From positions 1-14,069 of the forward strand of contig CAINWE010000280.1 of the NCBI GenBank assembly GCA_903854365.1: DNA of 14,069 nucleotides. The letters run 5' to 3'. Below the pieces are notes generated by a model. It did not search any database, was not told the DNA's origin, and worked only from the letters and a program-made list of their open reading frames with translations. A program made the position numbers and the translations under genes. This document shows positions 1-7,202 of the stretch, one piece after another. Source of the stretch: Oligoflexia bacterium (GTDB lineage: Bacteria > Bdellovibrionota > UBA1018). Numbering within the stretch: the first letter of the stretch is position 1; each line of letters begins with the position of its first letter.

Positions 1-2
1 AC

Positions 3-647
3 CATCTGCTGAAAGCGATGCTCGACGATGAAGAAGTCGCTCAAGCTGTCGATCGAATCCTGGAGAGAACTCAAAAATCGTATCTCGACCATAACATTAA
101 ACGGAAGCCATTTGTTTTTGTCAAAAACAACGCAGGAACGTACGGAATGGGGATTATGGTCGCTCACTCCGGCGACGAAGTGCGACAAATGAACCGAAGA
201 ACCAAAAACAAAATGAGTGTCGGCAAAAATCGCAGGCAAATCGACAGTATGGTCATCCAGGAAGGAGTGCCAACGGCAACTCTCATTGATCGGTTGATCG
301 CTGAGCCCGTGATCTACCTTTTCGGGTCTGAACTCATGGGCGGTTTTTTAAGAACCCACTCCGAAAAAGGAGATGAAGACAACCTGAACTCACAGGGCAT
401 GGTCTTTAGAAAACTTTGTATGTCTGACTTAAGAAGTCTCAGTGCTGAGCCGCAGGAACTCCAAACACCCGCAGAATCTACGCAAGATCTCCCCGTCCTG
501 GAGCTTGTTTACGGGTCTGTTGCTCGCATTTCGGCCCTCGCCACTGGGCTTGAGCTCGCAGAAACAACGCACCCCAATCAGGCCGCATCTGGAAACGTAC
601 ACTCAAAACCGAGCCCTAATCACCAGGGATTTTCCCAGACCATGTAG
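3..647 (+). CDS. gshA: Glutamate-cysteine ligase, proteobacterial ATP-grasp-like type (3' part)
   Basis: This is the C-terminal half of a GshA (Pfam GshA / TIGR02049 type, first described in Acidithiobacillus), which makes gamma-glutamylcysteine from glutamate, cysteine and ATP in the first step of glutathione synthesis. The frame is open to the left edge: five codons (HLLKA) precede the first ATG at 18, so that ATG is internal and the true start lies outside. Family hallmarks, recognised from memory, are the glycine-rich VKNNAGTYGMGIMVAHS stretch, the VIQEGVPT segment, and the AEPVIYLFGSELMGGF and LNSQGMVFRKL segments, followed by a helix ending in VYGSVARISALATGLEL. About 214 of roughly 430 residues are visible. 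The last 30 residues (rich in N, P, S, H) form a poorly conserved tail. The gene converges on the next one, with a strong hairpin between them. It fits functionally with the glutathione-peroxidase-family gene 8 kb away, although that enzyme may use thioredoxin instead. Confidence 0.85.
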   Translation, partial: HLLKAMLDDEEVAQAVDRILERTQKSYLDHNIKRKPFVFVKNNAGTYGMGIMVAHSGDEVRQMNRRTKNKMSVGKNRRQIDSMVIQEGVPTATLIDRLIAEPVIYLFGSELMGGFLRTHSEKGDEDNLNSQGMVFRKLCMSDLRSLSAEPQELQTPAESTQDLPVLELVYGSVARISALATGLELAETTHPNQAASGNVHSKPSPNHQGFSQTM

Positions 648-683
648 CTTTCCGAATCCTACGCCTCAAGCAAGGGAGACTCC

Positions 684-712
684 GAGGCCCTGCGATCAAC
701 TCGCAGGGCCTC
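684..712. terminator. Perfect 12-bp inverted repeat between convergent genes
   Basis: GAGGCCCTGCGA (684-695) and TCGCAGGGCCTC (701-712) are perfect inverted repeats around a 5-nt loop. They lie between the stop of gshA (647) and the stop of the minus-strand gene (748), where a bidirectional terminator is expected. Neither side carries a T-run, so it is not a textbook intrinsic terminator. It may block transcription by stem strength or protect mRNA 3' ends. Confidence 0.6.
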
Positions 713-747
713 TCAAGCTCAAGCCCGACCTTTCCCTAACCACTCAC

Positions 748-1308
748 TCACTGCCCAATCCCTGAAGGTGCAGCGTCGGCAGCTCCGCTCGAAGCCGATG
801 ACCCAACAACTGAGGCGGGCACTACGGGTACTTTTTTCTCGTTCTTCGCAATCCACGGCGCAAGCGCCTGCACATTGAATCGATCATCAATTTCAGCTTC
901 TTTGTGCTTCGAAATGCGATTCTTCCCTAGCCAATTCACTGGGTTGGCTTTACAAAAAGTATGCTCAGCCAATTGAGCCCGGCCAGCCGCAGCCTCTTGA
1001 TAGAGTTGATAGGCTTGCTCGATATGCCATTGAGACTTTTGCAGGTCTGGAGTCGATTTAGTCTCTTCAAAAAAGGTCCCGGAATCTCGATTTTCTTCAT
1101 TCATTCTTTTTTTCCAAGCCACAGAAGCATACTCGGAAGCCACGGCTTTGTGAATTTCAGCCTGCTTTTCAGCAGCCTTCACTTTCGCTTTCAATTCATA
1201 GTAAGCTAACTTGGGGTGAATCGGTCCTGCACAAAAACCGGCATTGATCCAGAAAAACCCTAGAGAAACGCAACAAGCAATAGGCCATACCCAATTTCGT
1301 GTCTTCAA
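748..1308 (-). CDS. Secreted hypothetical protein, helical
   Basis: I do not recognise a family for this 186-residue protein. It starts at TTG (1306-1308). That start is supported by GGGGAGAG (1316-1323) seven bases upstream, and no ATG occurs before or within the signal peptide. Residues 1-27 look like a signal peptide: a basic MKTR start, a hydrophobic core, and likely cleavage after FCA. C26 is not in a good lipobox, so a lipoprotein is unlikely. Residues 34-116 are rich in A, K, E and Q and are probably helical, perhaps a short coiled coil. The last 30 residues are rich in A, S, G and P and probably disordered. A periplasmic or outer-membrane-associated role is possible, but no function can be given. 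It converges on gshA. Its upstream gap (1309-1421) holds an 8-bp inverted repeat and no convincing promoter. Confidence 0.7.
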   Translation of the reverse strand: MKTRNWVWPIACCVSLGFFWINAGFCAGPIHPKLAYYELKAKVKAAEKQAEIHKAVASEYASVAWKKRMNEENRDSGTFFEETKSTPDLQKSQWHIEQAYQLYQEAAAGRAQLAEHTFCKANPVNWLGKNRISKHKEAEIDDRFNVQALAPWIAKNEKKVPVVPASVVGSSASSGAADAAPSGIGQ

Positions 1309-1323
1309 TTTCCAACTCTCCCC

Positions 1324-1356
1324 ACTTTTGTAGTTAAGATTAATGTGGACAAAAGT
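1324..1356. repeat. 8-bp inverted repeat upstream of the secreted hypothetical gene
   Basis: ACTTTTGT (1324-1331) and ACAAAAGT (1349-1356) are perfect inverted repeats 17 nt apart. They lie just upstream of the TTG start (1308) and its SD site, in an AT-rich gap. The pair could be an operator or a hairpin in the mRNA leader. There is no independent support for either. Confidence 0.35.
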
Positions 1357-1414
1357 AACACAGATTACAAGAGGGATACAACTTTCTCGTGTAAAACTCA
1401 GATTGACTCAGGAA

Positions 1415-1438
1415 CTCCCTGTCACCTGACGACAGGAG
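1415..1438 (-). terminator. Hairpin overlapping the dehydrogenase stop codon
   Basis: On the minus strand CTCCTGTC (1438-1431) can pair with GACAGGGAG (1423-1415), with one bulged base and a 7-nt loop. The stem includes the TGA stop (1422-1424) of the dehydrogenase. The sequence after it is only mildly T-rich (TTCCTGAG), so termination is uncertain. Confidence 0.35.
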
Positions 1439-2180
1439 CCGTAGGATGCACACCGGGTTGCTCTGTAGGAAAAATAACTAACTCCTGAATATTCACCCGT
1501 GCCGGGCGCTGGACACACCATAAGACTGACTCGGCAATGTCGAGAGGAGTAAGGGGGGTACGACCCGCGTAAATCGCATCGGCCTTTTCTTGATCTCCGC
1601 CAAAGCGCACTTGACTAAACTCGGTTTTCACCATCCCCGGAGAAATCTCAGTCACCCGAATACCACTTCCGTGAAGGTCATAGCGCAATGATTCTGTCAG
1701 CGCCCGCACCCCAAATTTCGAGGCGCAGTACACATTGCCGTTTTGGTAAACCCATTGGCCCGCGACCGAGCCAATATTCACAATATGGCCTCGCCTTTTC
1801 TGAATCATGAGAGGTAAAAAAGCCCGGGTCACGTACAGTAAGCCCTTGAGGTTAGTATCAATCACGACGTCCCAATCCTCAGGCCGACCCTTCTGAATTA
1901 CGTCTCGACCTTTTGCTAACCCAGCGTTATTAATGAGGACATCCACCGTTTGAAAAACCTCAGCGTGAGTTTGAGCTAAAACTTCGAGCTTCGCCCGATC
2001 TCGTACGTCCAAAGCAATTGGGGTCGCTCGAATTCCAAACTGATCGTGCAGTTCCCGAGCCAATTTTTGAAGTCGATCCTCGCGCCGTGCAACGAGAACC
2101 AAGTCATGATGAGCAGCAGCAAATACCCGAGCACAAGCTTCACCAATTCCACTGGATGCTCCGGAAATAAAAACTGACAT
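1422..2180 (-). CDS. Short-chain dehydrogenase/reductase (YdfG-like classical SDR)
   Basis: A 252-residue classical SDR, the usual family length. It is a cytoplasmic NAD(P)-dependent oxidoreductase acting on a hydroxy/keto substrate. The Rossmann dinucleotide motif is GASSGIG (residues 7-13). R32-R33 at the end of beta-2 favours NADP(H). D58 in LDV, NNAG (84-87) and N110 are in place. The catalytic tetrad is complete: N110, S138, Y151 and K155 (YCASK). The closest recognised relatives are YdfG-type 3-hydroxy-acid/serine dehydrogenases, with the typical RVTEISPGMVKTEF loop and the 'P-x-DIAESVLWCVQRPARVNIQEL' style C-terminus. The substrate cannot be read from sequence. The ATG start has an AAGGAGG site (2189-2195) eight bases upstream. 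It diverges from alaS across 35 bp. Confidence 0.9.
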   Translation of the reverse strand: MSVFISGASSGIGEACARVFAAAHHDLVLVARREDRLQKLARELHDQFGIRATPIALDVRDRAKLEVLAQTHAEVFQTVDVLINNAGLAKGRDVIQKGRPEDWDVVIDTNLKGLLYVTRAFLPLMIQKRRGHIVNIGSVAGQWVYQNGNVYCASKFGVRALTESLRYDLHGSGIRVTEISPGMVKTEFSQVRFGGDQEKADAIYAGRTPLTPLDIAESVLWCVQRPARVNIQELVIFPTEQPGVHPTAPVVR

Positions 2181-2215
2181 TGCCTCTGCCTCCTTGATCG
2201 AGTTATGTAGCTAGC

Positions 2216-4924
2216 ATGAAAGCCGCTGAAATTCGTACCCGTTTTTTAAAGTACTTTGAAAAAAATCAACACACGATTGTGGAGAGTTCCTCTCTCGTTC
2301 CTCAGAACGATCCAACCCTGCTATTTACCAACGCCGGCATGGTACAGTTCAAAGACGTGTTTTTAGGGAAGGATCGACGGCCCTATACGCGCGCCACGAC
2401 CTCCCAAAAATGCGTCCGAGCCGGTGGCAAACATAACGATCTCGAAAATGTGGGATTCACCGCCCGACATCACACTTTTTTTGAAATGCTCGGAAATTTC
2501 TCATTTGGGGACTACTTTAAAAAAGAAGCCATCCGAATGGCTTGGGGCTTTGTTACTCAAGAACTCCGTCTCCCTAAGGATCGTCTGTACGTCACGGTAT
2601 TTGAAAAAGACGATGAGGCAGCAGAAATCTGGCACCGACAAGAAGGCGTCCCCACCGATCGCATTTATCGTTTTGGAGAAAAGGACAACTTCTGGTCAAT
2701 GGGTGATACGGGTCCCTGTGGTCCGTGCAGCGAAATCTTTATTGACCGCGGCGAAAAATACAGTTGCGGAAGATCGACCTGCGCGATGGGTTGCGACTGC
2801 GATCGCTACATGGAGTTTTGGAACTTAGTTTTCATGCAGTATGAACGCTCTGCTGACGGCAAGCTCACCCCTTTGCCGAAACCCTCCGTTGACACAGGGG
2901 CCGGTCTCGAGCGAATCGCGTCTATCCTTCAAGAAGTCGACACGAATTACGACTGCGACCTCTTTCAGGATATCATTTCAAAAATCTCGCATCTCGCAGG
3001 GATCTCTTACGAAAAGGCTGCCCCAACAGCGGTGTCGTTCCGCGTCGTAGCAGATCACTCCAGAGCTGCCACCTTTTTGATTAGTGACGGCGTAATGCCC
3101 TCCAACGAGGGACGGGGTTACGTTCTTCGCCGGATTATGCGTCGAGCCATTCGACACGGCAAAAAGCTAGGATTCACGGGGCCATTTCTTCACAAGACCT
3201 CAGGCTTTGTGATTGACCAAATGAAGAACGCCTATCCCGAAATTTCTGAGAAGAGAACCTTCATCGAGAAAGTCATCCTTGCCGAAGAAGAACAGTTTTT
3301 TAAAACTCTCGAGCGAGGCCTCAGTCTTTTGGACGAAGAAACTCAACGTCTCAAAAGCGGACAAACTCTCCCGGGGGACATTGCGTTTAAACTTTATGAT
3401 ACTTATGGATTTCCGTTGGATCTCACTCGCGTCATTTGTGCCGAGAAAAGCATCAGCATCGATGAAGTCGGATTCGAACAATGCATGGATCGTCAACGCA
3501 GCGAATCCCGCAAACACTGGAAAGGGTCAGGCCAAGAAGCCCTGGATCAAACTTATCTGCAGCTCGCTCAGGAATTAAGAGGCAAAAACCAACTCCCCCG
3601 CTTCGTCGGCTACGAGAAGAAGCAGGCCCACTCACCCTGCATCGCAATTTTCGTGAGTGAGCCCGAAGGACTCAAAAGAGTCACTCAGTTCACCACCCCT
3701 GCACTCGCGCTGACAGCCGATAGTGCAGAAAAGTCGCCGATTCTCGAGGTAGTTTTCGCTGAAACCCCTTTCTATGGTGAAAGCGGCGGACAAGTAGGAG
3801 ACCGAGGTCGAGTGACGAACCCTGCCGGTTTTGAAGGCGAAGTCATCGATGTGCAGCGACCGACACCAGAACTGATCGTAGCACACCTTCGTCCTCTTCA
3901 GGGCACCCTCCAAGTCGAGGAGAGCTACCTCCAAGAAACCCACGAGGAACTGAGGGCACTCACCACACGGAATCATACTGCTACGCATATGCTCCAATGG
4001 GCCCTCCGCGAAGTACTTGGGAACCACGTAAAACAAGCCGGGTCCCTCGTCACGCCCGACCTGTTAAGATTCGATTTTAGTCATTTTCAGGCGATGAGCG
4101 AAGCCGAACTCACTCAAGTGGAAAATCTGATCAATCAAAAAATTTGGAACTCTCAGCCCGTCTCCAAACAGGAAATGAACAAAGAGGCAGCCATAGCTGC
4201 AGGCGCGATCGCATTCTTCGGAGAGAAATATGGCGAAAAGGTGCGAGTGATCCAAGTCGGCAATTTCTCAACTGAACTTTGTGGAGGCACTCACGTCGAT
4301 CAGTCCTCTGAGATTCACCTTTTTAAAATTGCGAATGAGAGCGGTATTGCAGCCGGAGTTCGCCGGATCATCGGCTACACTTCCAAAGGCGCCTTCAATT
4401 ACCTCCGATCGAAGGACATGGAGGTCAAAGAGATTCGCGATCTTTTGAAAGTTTCATCCAGTGACGAAATTTCAGGAAGACTCGAAAAAATGTCGGCCAC
4501 CGAGCGCGAACTCAGGAAGCAAATAGAACAACTCCAAGCCAAGAGTGCCAGTGGAGAAGTCGATGAGATCCTCGGCAAGGTAGAACAAGTGGGATCTACT
4601 CGCTTCGTCTCGGCGATTTGCGCTCCTGACGCCCAAGGAATTAAGCGCCTCAGAGAACTTTCGGACCGAATCAAACAAAAAGCCCCGGACTGCGTACTGG
4701 TCTTAGGAATGAAAGATCCCGCAGAACCCAAGGCATCCCTCCTCGTTGCGGTCGGACCTCAAGCACCCAAAGGATTCGGCGCAAATGACCTGCTTCAGGC
4801 GATTGCCCCAAAAATTGACGGCCGCGGCGGTGGCAAGACTGATCAAGCCCAAGCAGGCGGAACCCGACCGGAGGGCCTTGCTGATGCTTTGAAGGCCGCC
4901 CGAGAATGGCTGATGGCCCGCTAG
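2216..4924 (+). CDS. alaS: Alanine-tRNA ligase (alanyl-tRNA synthetase)
   Basis: A full-length class IIc synthetase of 902 residues (E. coli: 876). It charges tRNA-Ala in the cytoplasm and edits misacylated Ser/Gly. The N-terminal catalytic domain contains motif 2 (about residues 82-102, ARHHTFFEMLGNFSFGDY) and motif 3 (GRGYVLRRIMRRA, 299-311). The Cys-rich insert C184, C189, C193, C195 is, from memory, common in deltaproteobacterial-type enzymes. The editing domain has the zinc motif H587-TAT-H591 and C689-GGT-H693. The C-Ala (DHHA1) domain ends with GRGGGKTDQAQAGG (869-882). The ATG fits the family's N-terminus (MKAAEIRTRFLKYF), but no SD sequence is visible upstream. The promoter must lie within the short gap or inside the divergent dehydrogenase gene. 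No missing residues were seen. Confidence 0.98.
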   Translation: MKAAEIRTRFLKYFEKNQHTIVESSSLVPQNDPTLLFTNAGMVQFKDVFLGKDRRPYTRATTSQKCVRAGGKHNDLENVGFTARHHTFFEMLGNFSFGDYFKKEAIRMAWGFVTQELRLPKDRLYVTVFEKDDEAAEIWHRQEGVPTDRIYRFGEKDNFWSMGDTGPCGPCSEIFIDRGEKYSCGRSTCAMGCDCDRYMEFWNLVFMQYERSADGKLTPLPKPSVDTGAGLERIASILQEVDTNYDCDLFQDIISKISHLAGISYEKAAPTAVSFRVVADHSRAATFLISDGVMPSNEGRGYVLRRIMRRAIRHGKKLGFTGPFLHKTSGFVIDQMKNAYPEISEKRTFIEKVILAEEEQFFKTLERGLSLLDEETQRLKSGQTLPGDIAFKLYDTYGFPLDLTRVICAEKSISIDEVGFEQCMDRQRSESRKHWKGSGQEALDQTYLQLAQELRGKNQLPRFVGYEKKQAHSPCIAIFVSEPEGLKRVTQFTTPALALTADSAEKSPILEVVFAETPFYGESGGQVGDRGRVTNPAGFEGEVIDVQRPTPELIVAHLRPLQGTLQVEESYLQETHEELRALTTRNHTATHMLQWALREVLGNHVKQAGSLVTPDLLRFDFSHFQAMSEAELTQVENLINQKIWNSQPVSKQEMNKEAAIAAGAIAFFGEKYGEKVRVIQVGNFSTELCGGTHVDQSSEIHLFKIANESGIAAGVRRIIGYTSKGAFNYLRSKDMEVKEIRDLLKVSSSDEISGRLEKMSATERELRKQIEQLQAKSASGEVDEILGKVEQVGSTRFVSAICAPDAQGIKRLRELSDRIKQKAPDCVLVLGMKDPAEPKASLLVAVGPQAPKGFGANDLLQAIAPKIDGRGGGKTDQAQAGGTRPEGLADALKAAREWLMAR

Positions 4925-4960
4925 CTAGGGATCAAGAGATCAAGAATCCGAAAGGTTGCT

Positions 4961-5012
4961 AAAAAACTCTCTGGAAATACCTCCGGCAAGGACGCCGAGA
5001 TACTTCCAGAGA
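4961..5012 (-). terminator. Intrinsic terminator of the peroxiredoxin gene
   Basis: Read on the minus strand, TCTCTGGAA (5012-5004) pairs with TTCCAGAGA (4976-4968). The inner part pairs further (GCCG with CGGC) around a short loop. GTTTTTT (4967-4961) follows at once. This is a standard Rho-independent terminator 20 bp past the peroxiredoxin stop. On the + strand the same stem ends the alaS transcript region but lacks a T-run. Confidence 0.8.
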
Positions 5013-5031
5013 ATTTCAGCCTAATCGACTT

Positions 5032-5556
5032 TTACTTCAAAGTGGCTTTGCCAGGCTTCCATTCTGCAGGGCAAAGTTCCCCCGTATGCAGCGCCTGAAG
5101 AGTGCGAATCACTTCGTCAACCGATCGACCCGTCCCGAGGGCGTTGACGCTCATCCATTGAAGAGTGCCTTTAGGATCGATGAGGAAGGTACCCCGCAAT
5201 GCGATTCCTTGCTCTTCGATGAGGACGCCATAAGATTTTGCAATCTGATGAGCCGTATCGGCCAAAACTGGGTATTTCACCTCTTTCAAATCTCGCTCAT
5301 ACCAAGCTTTGTGAGAATAAACGCTGTCCGTGCTGCATCCAAGAAGCTGACATCCCAGCTCTTTAAATTCAGCTTCTTTTTGAGCAAATGCCCGAATTTC
5401 GGTCGGGCAGACAAACGTGAAATCCAGCGGATAAAAAAACAAGCAAACCCATTTACCTTGATAGTCTTTCAAACTCACTTCCTTGAAGTGACCATCGACA
5501 TAGGCCTGTGCCTTAAATTCTGGTGCGATTGTTCCAACTTTGATAGCGTTAGACAT
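5032..5556 (-). CDS. Typical 2-Cys peroxiredoxin (AhpC/TSA family)
   Basis: A 174-residue cytoplasmic thiol peroxidase that reduces H2O2, alkyl hydroperoxides and peroxynitrite. The peroxidatic cysteine is C50 in DFTFVCPTEI. T47 and R121 complete the usual active-site set. The resolving cysteine is C162 in GELCPAEWKPG. The protein ends 12 residues after C162. I see neither the GGLG loop nor the C-terminal YF motif that makes eukaryotic enzymes easily overoxidised, so it is probably a 'robust' peroxiredoxin. No AhpF or dedicated reductase gene is adjacent, so the electron donor (thioredoxin, for example) is unknown. The ATG has an AAAGGAG site (5562-5568) five bases upstream. It is monocistronic, with a strong terminator. 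A LysR/OxyR-like dyad in the upstream gap hints at peroxide control. Confidence 0.93.
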   Translation of the reverse strand: MSNAIKVGTIAPEFKAQAYVDGHFKEVSLKDYQGKWVCLFFYPLDFTFVCPTEIRAFAQKEAEFKELGCQLLGCSTDSVYSHKAWYERDLKEVKYPVLADTAHQIAKSYGVLIEEQGIALRGTFLIDPKGTLQWMSVNALGTGRSVDEVIRTLQALHTGELCPAEWKPGKATLK

Positions 5557-5583
5557 AAAGTCTCCTTTGTCGTTTTGTGAACT

Positions 5584-5600
5584 ATTACTAGCGTGCTAAT
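5584..5600. promoter_or_regulatory. Possible LysR-type (OxyR-like) operator
   Basis: ATTA (5584-5587) and TAAT (5597-5600) form a dyad with the T-N11-A spacing typical of LysR-family sites. It lies in the 52-bp gap between the divergent peroxiredoxin and PAP2 genes. OxyR, a LysR-family regulator, often controls peroxiredoxins, which is why the site is noted. The arms are short and AT-rich, so chance is likely enough to keep confidence low. Confidence 0.25.
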
Positions 5601-5608
5601 CTCATAAA

Positions 5609-6394
5609 ATGAAGAGACATGGAGTGAATTTTTTCCGATCTTTAGGAAAACCAGTGCAGACTCTTGCTCCCACCTCGTTTCGTCCCGTGCGGTCAATCTC
5701 ATGGGATTTCGGGCTCATTCTAGCGCCTGCGCTTCTCTGGCTAGCCATTGTTCAAAGCAGATCGACCCTCATCCATCCGTCCTGCATAGACCCAGCCCAT
5801 CCGTGCAAAAAACAAGAGGTCTTCTTTGTCGACCAGCTCTCGATTGACTTTCAGAATGGCACGGCAGACGCCTATTCGTACCTGACCCAAAACCTGTCAA
5901 TTACCCTGGCAATCACTTTGCCATTGCTCTGGAATCTCTATCGAGCTTACTCAGGGCGAAATCTCATCCTTCATCGACTCCGAGAAATGTGGGCTGACTT
6001 TTGCGTCGGCCTGCAAGCGATTCTTTGGAATGGTCTTTTCACAGAAATGGCCCACACGGGTTTTCACCGTCCCCGTCCCTTTATTTATGGGGATTTAGCC
6101 ACCCAAGGTCTTGACCCTGCACACTATACGTCATTTTACTCGGGACATACCAGCGTGACTGCTGCTGCGAATGTGATCGTTTTACTCCTGCTGATTTCCC
6201 GACAAGCCCCGACCTGGCTGATTCTCGCAGACCTCGGCATCACGGAAGGGCTGATTTTCTGTACGGGTTACTTTCGAATTCTCGCAGGCAGACACTTTCT
6301 CACCGACGTCATCTGCGGTGGGATCGCGGGAACCCTCGCCGCTTTGCTCGTTTTTGCAGTCCACCCGAAGGAGCCCCATTCGCGCCTCCCCTAG
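5609..6394 (+). CDS. PAP2-superfamily membrane phosphatase with altered motifs
   Basis: A 261-residue integral membrane protein with hydrophobic segments near residues 33-50, 97-112, 132-145, 186-198, 202-220 and 233-251. PAP2/phosphatidate-phosphatase enzymes dephosphorylate lipid phosphates. Motif 3 is complete (R223-x5-H229-x3-D233, RILAGRHFLTD). Motif 2 is YSGH (177-180), with the nucleophile-activating H180 kept but Tyr in place of the usual Pro. Motif 1 (normally K-x6-RP) reads HTGFHRPRP, so the phosphate-binding Lys is replaced by H149. Hydrolase activity is therefore uncertain, and a phosphotransferase or non-catalytic role is possible. The CIDPAHPCKKQ stretch (59-69) puts two cysteines in a likely periplasmic loop. 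No clear SD precedes the ATG at 5609; a GTG at 5624 is an alternative start. It ends 88 bp before the GH15-like gene. Confidence 0.8.
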   Translation: MKRHGVNFFRSLGKPVQTLAPTSFRPVRSISWDFGLILAPALLWLAIVQSRSTLIHPSCIDPAHPCKKQEVFFVDQLSIDFQNGTADAYSYLTQNLSITLAITLPLLWNLYRAYSGRNLILHRLREMWADFCVGLQAILWNGLFTEMAHTGFHRPRPFIYGDLATQGLDPAHYTSFYSGHTSVTAAANVIVLLLLISRQAPTWLILADLGITEGLIFCTGYFRILAGRHFLTDVICGGIAGTLAALLVFAVHPKEPHSRLP

Positions 6395-6431
6395 GCCTAC
6401 TCTTTGCACCCTGTCCTCCACTGTTGATATC

Positions 6432-6455
6432 GCTCGACACCTCATCCCGTCGAGC
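6432..6455. repeat. 7-bp inverted repeat in the leader of the GH15-like gene
   Basis: GCTCGAC (6432-6438) and GTCGAGC (6449-6455) are perfect inverted repeats with a 10-nt loop. They lie after the PAP2 stop (6394) and before the SD (AAGGA, 6470-6474) of the GH15-like gene. No T-run follows, so this may be a weak PAP2 terminator or leader structure. Confidence 0.3.
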
Positions 6456-6482
6456 AAGCGACACCAGACAAGGACTGAGCCC

Positions 6483-7202
6483 ATGAGCTACCTCACTACC
6501 CAAGACTACGGATTGATCGGAAATCATTTTAGTGCCGCTCTCGTGAGTCGCCTCGGATCGATTGATTGGTGCTGCTTTCCCTATCTCGACTCCCCCAGTC
6601 ACTTTGCGAACTATTCGGATCGAAATCAGGGGGGAAAATTCCAGATTGCACCCCAAGGGGAATTCAGAACCCGTCAGCAATATTATTCACGAACTCAAGT
6701 CTTAGAAACCCTTTTTGAAACTCCAACCGGTCGAGGCATCCTCTCGGACTGGATGCCCCTCGGCGAGAACAGCACGTCTGGGCCCATGATTTGCCGCAAA
6801 CTTGCTGTCATCGAGGGCACTATCTGCTGGGGACTCCTCTGTCACCCTCGCTTTCAGTATGGCTCTGAGCCAGCTCAGGCTGAGAAAAATCCTCGTGGAG
6901 TTCTGTTTCGGGGATCTCAATTCGAAGACCGAGTTATTCTCCAAGCAGACTTTCCCATCAACATTCAACTCCAAAGCGCAGCAGTCACCGGCGAAGTGAC
7001 CTTGGACGCTGGCCAATCCACCACAGTACTCTGGCTTTGGGGACGACGCGGGGACCTCTCCGAGGTCAACGTTCATCAAAAACTGATCGTCCCAGAAATT
7101 CAACCGACCCTGCTAAAATGGAAGCAAATCGCCCATCAATGCCCACCCGAAGGATGTCTCTTCGGAGGACCCTGGCAGAAATCGTCACACGGTCCGGATT
7201 AA
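6483..7202 (+). CDS. GH15 glucoamylase-like protein, N-terminal part (frameshifted gene)
   Basis: This is the N-terminal 239 codons of a bacterial glycoside hydrolase family 15 homologue (glucoamylase/trehalase-like). The ATG at 6483 has AAGGA (6470-6474) eight bases upstream, and the protein opens with the family's signature: QDYGLIGNHFSAALVSRLG, then SIDWCCFPYLDSP, then QVLETLFETPTGRGILSDWMP. These belong to the N-terminal beta-sandwich domain of GH15 enzymes. The frame runs true to GGPW (W231, 7173-7175). It then reads eight unrelated codons to a TAA at 7200-7202, while the expected (GPW)-AEIVTRSGLILKSLT continues in the -1 frame. Restoring one base after 7175 (TGGGCA instead of TGGCA) joins both parts into one protein of about 605 residues, the family's normal size. 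Treat it with the next entry as one gene, 6483-8299, that is broken or misread. Confidence 0.8.
   Translation: MSYLTTQDYGLIGNHFSAALVSRLGSIDWCCFPYLDSPSHFANYSDRNQGGKFQIAPQGEFRTRQQYYSRTQVLETLFETPTGRGILSDWMPLGENSTSGPMICRKLAVIEGTICWGLLCHPRFQYGSEPAQAEKNPRGVLFRGSQFEDRVILQADFPINIQLQSAAVTGEVTLDAGQSTTVLWLWGRRGDLSEVNVHQKLIVPEIQPTLLKWKQIAHQCPPEGCLFGGPWQKSSHGPD

Noticed and set aside
1231..1308. Lipoprotein signal in the secreted hypothetical protein (C26)
   Set aside because: The residues before the Cys (AGF) do not fit a lipobox; ordinary signal peptidase I cleavage after FCA is likelier.
2208..4928. TAGCTAG heptamer at both ends of alaS (2208-2214 and 4922-4928) as a mobile-element mark
   Set aside because: It is a short palindromic 7-mer, alaS is a core gene, and no terminal repeats or transposase are present.
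5086..5580. A 164-codon + strand open frame antisense to the peroxiredoxin
   Set aside because: It is antisense to a clear peroxiredoxin with its own SD and terminator, and its translation has no family features.
7165..7185. Programmed ribosomal frameshift in the GH15-like gene
   Set aside because: No slippery X-XXY-YYZ heptamer and no obvious downstream stem; a one-base loss in GGG explains the data.
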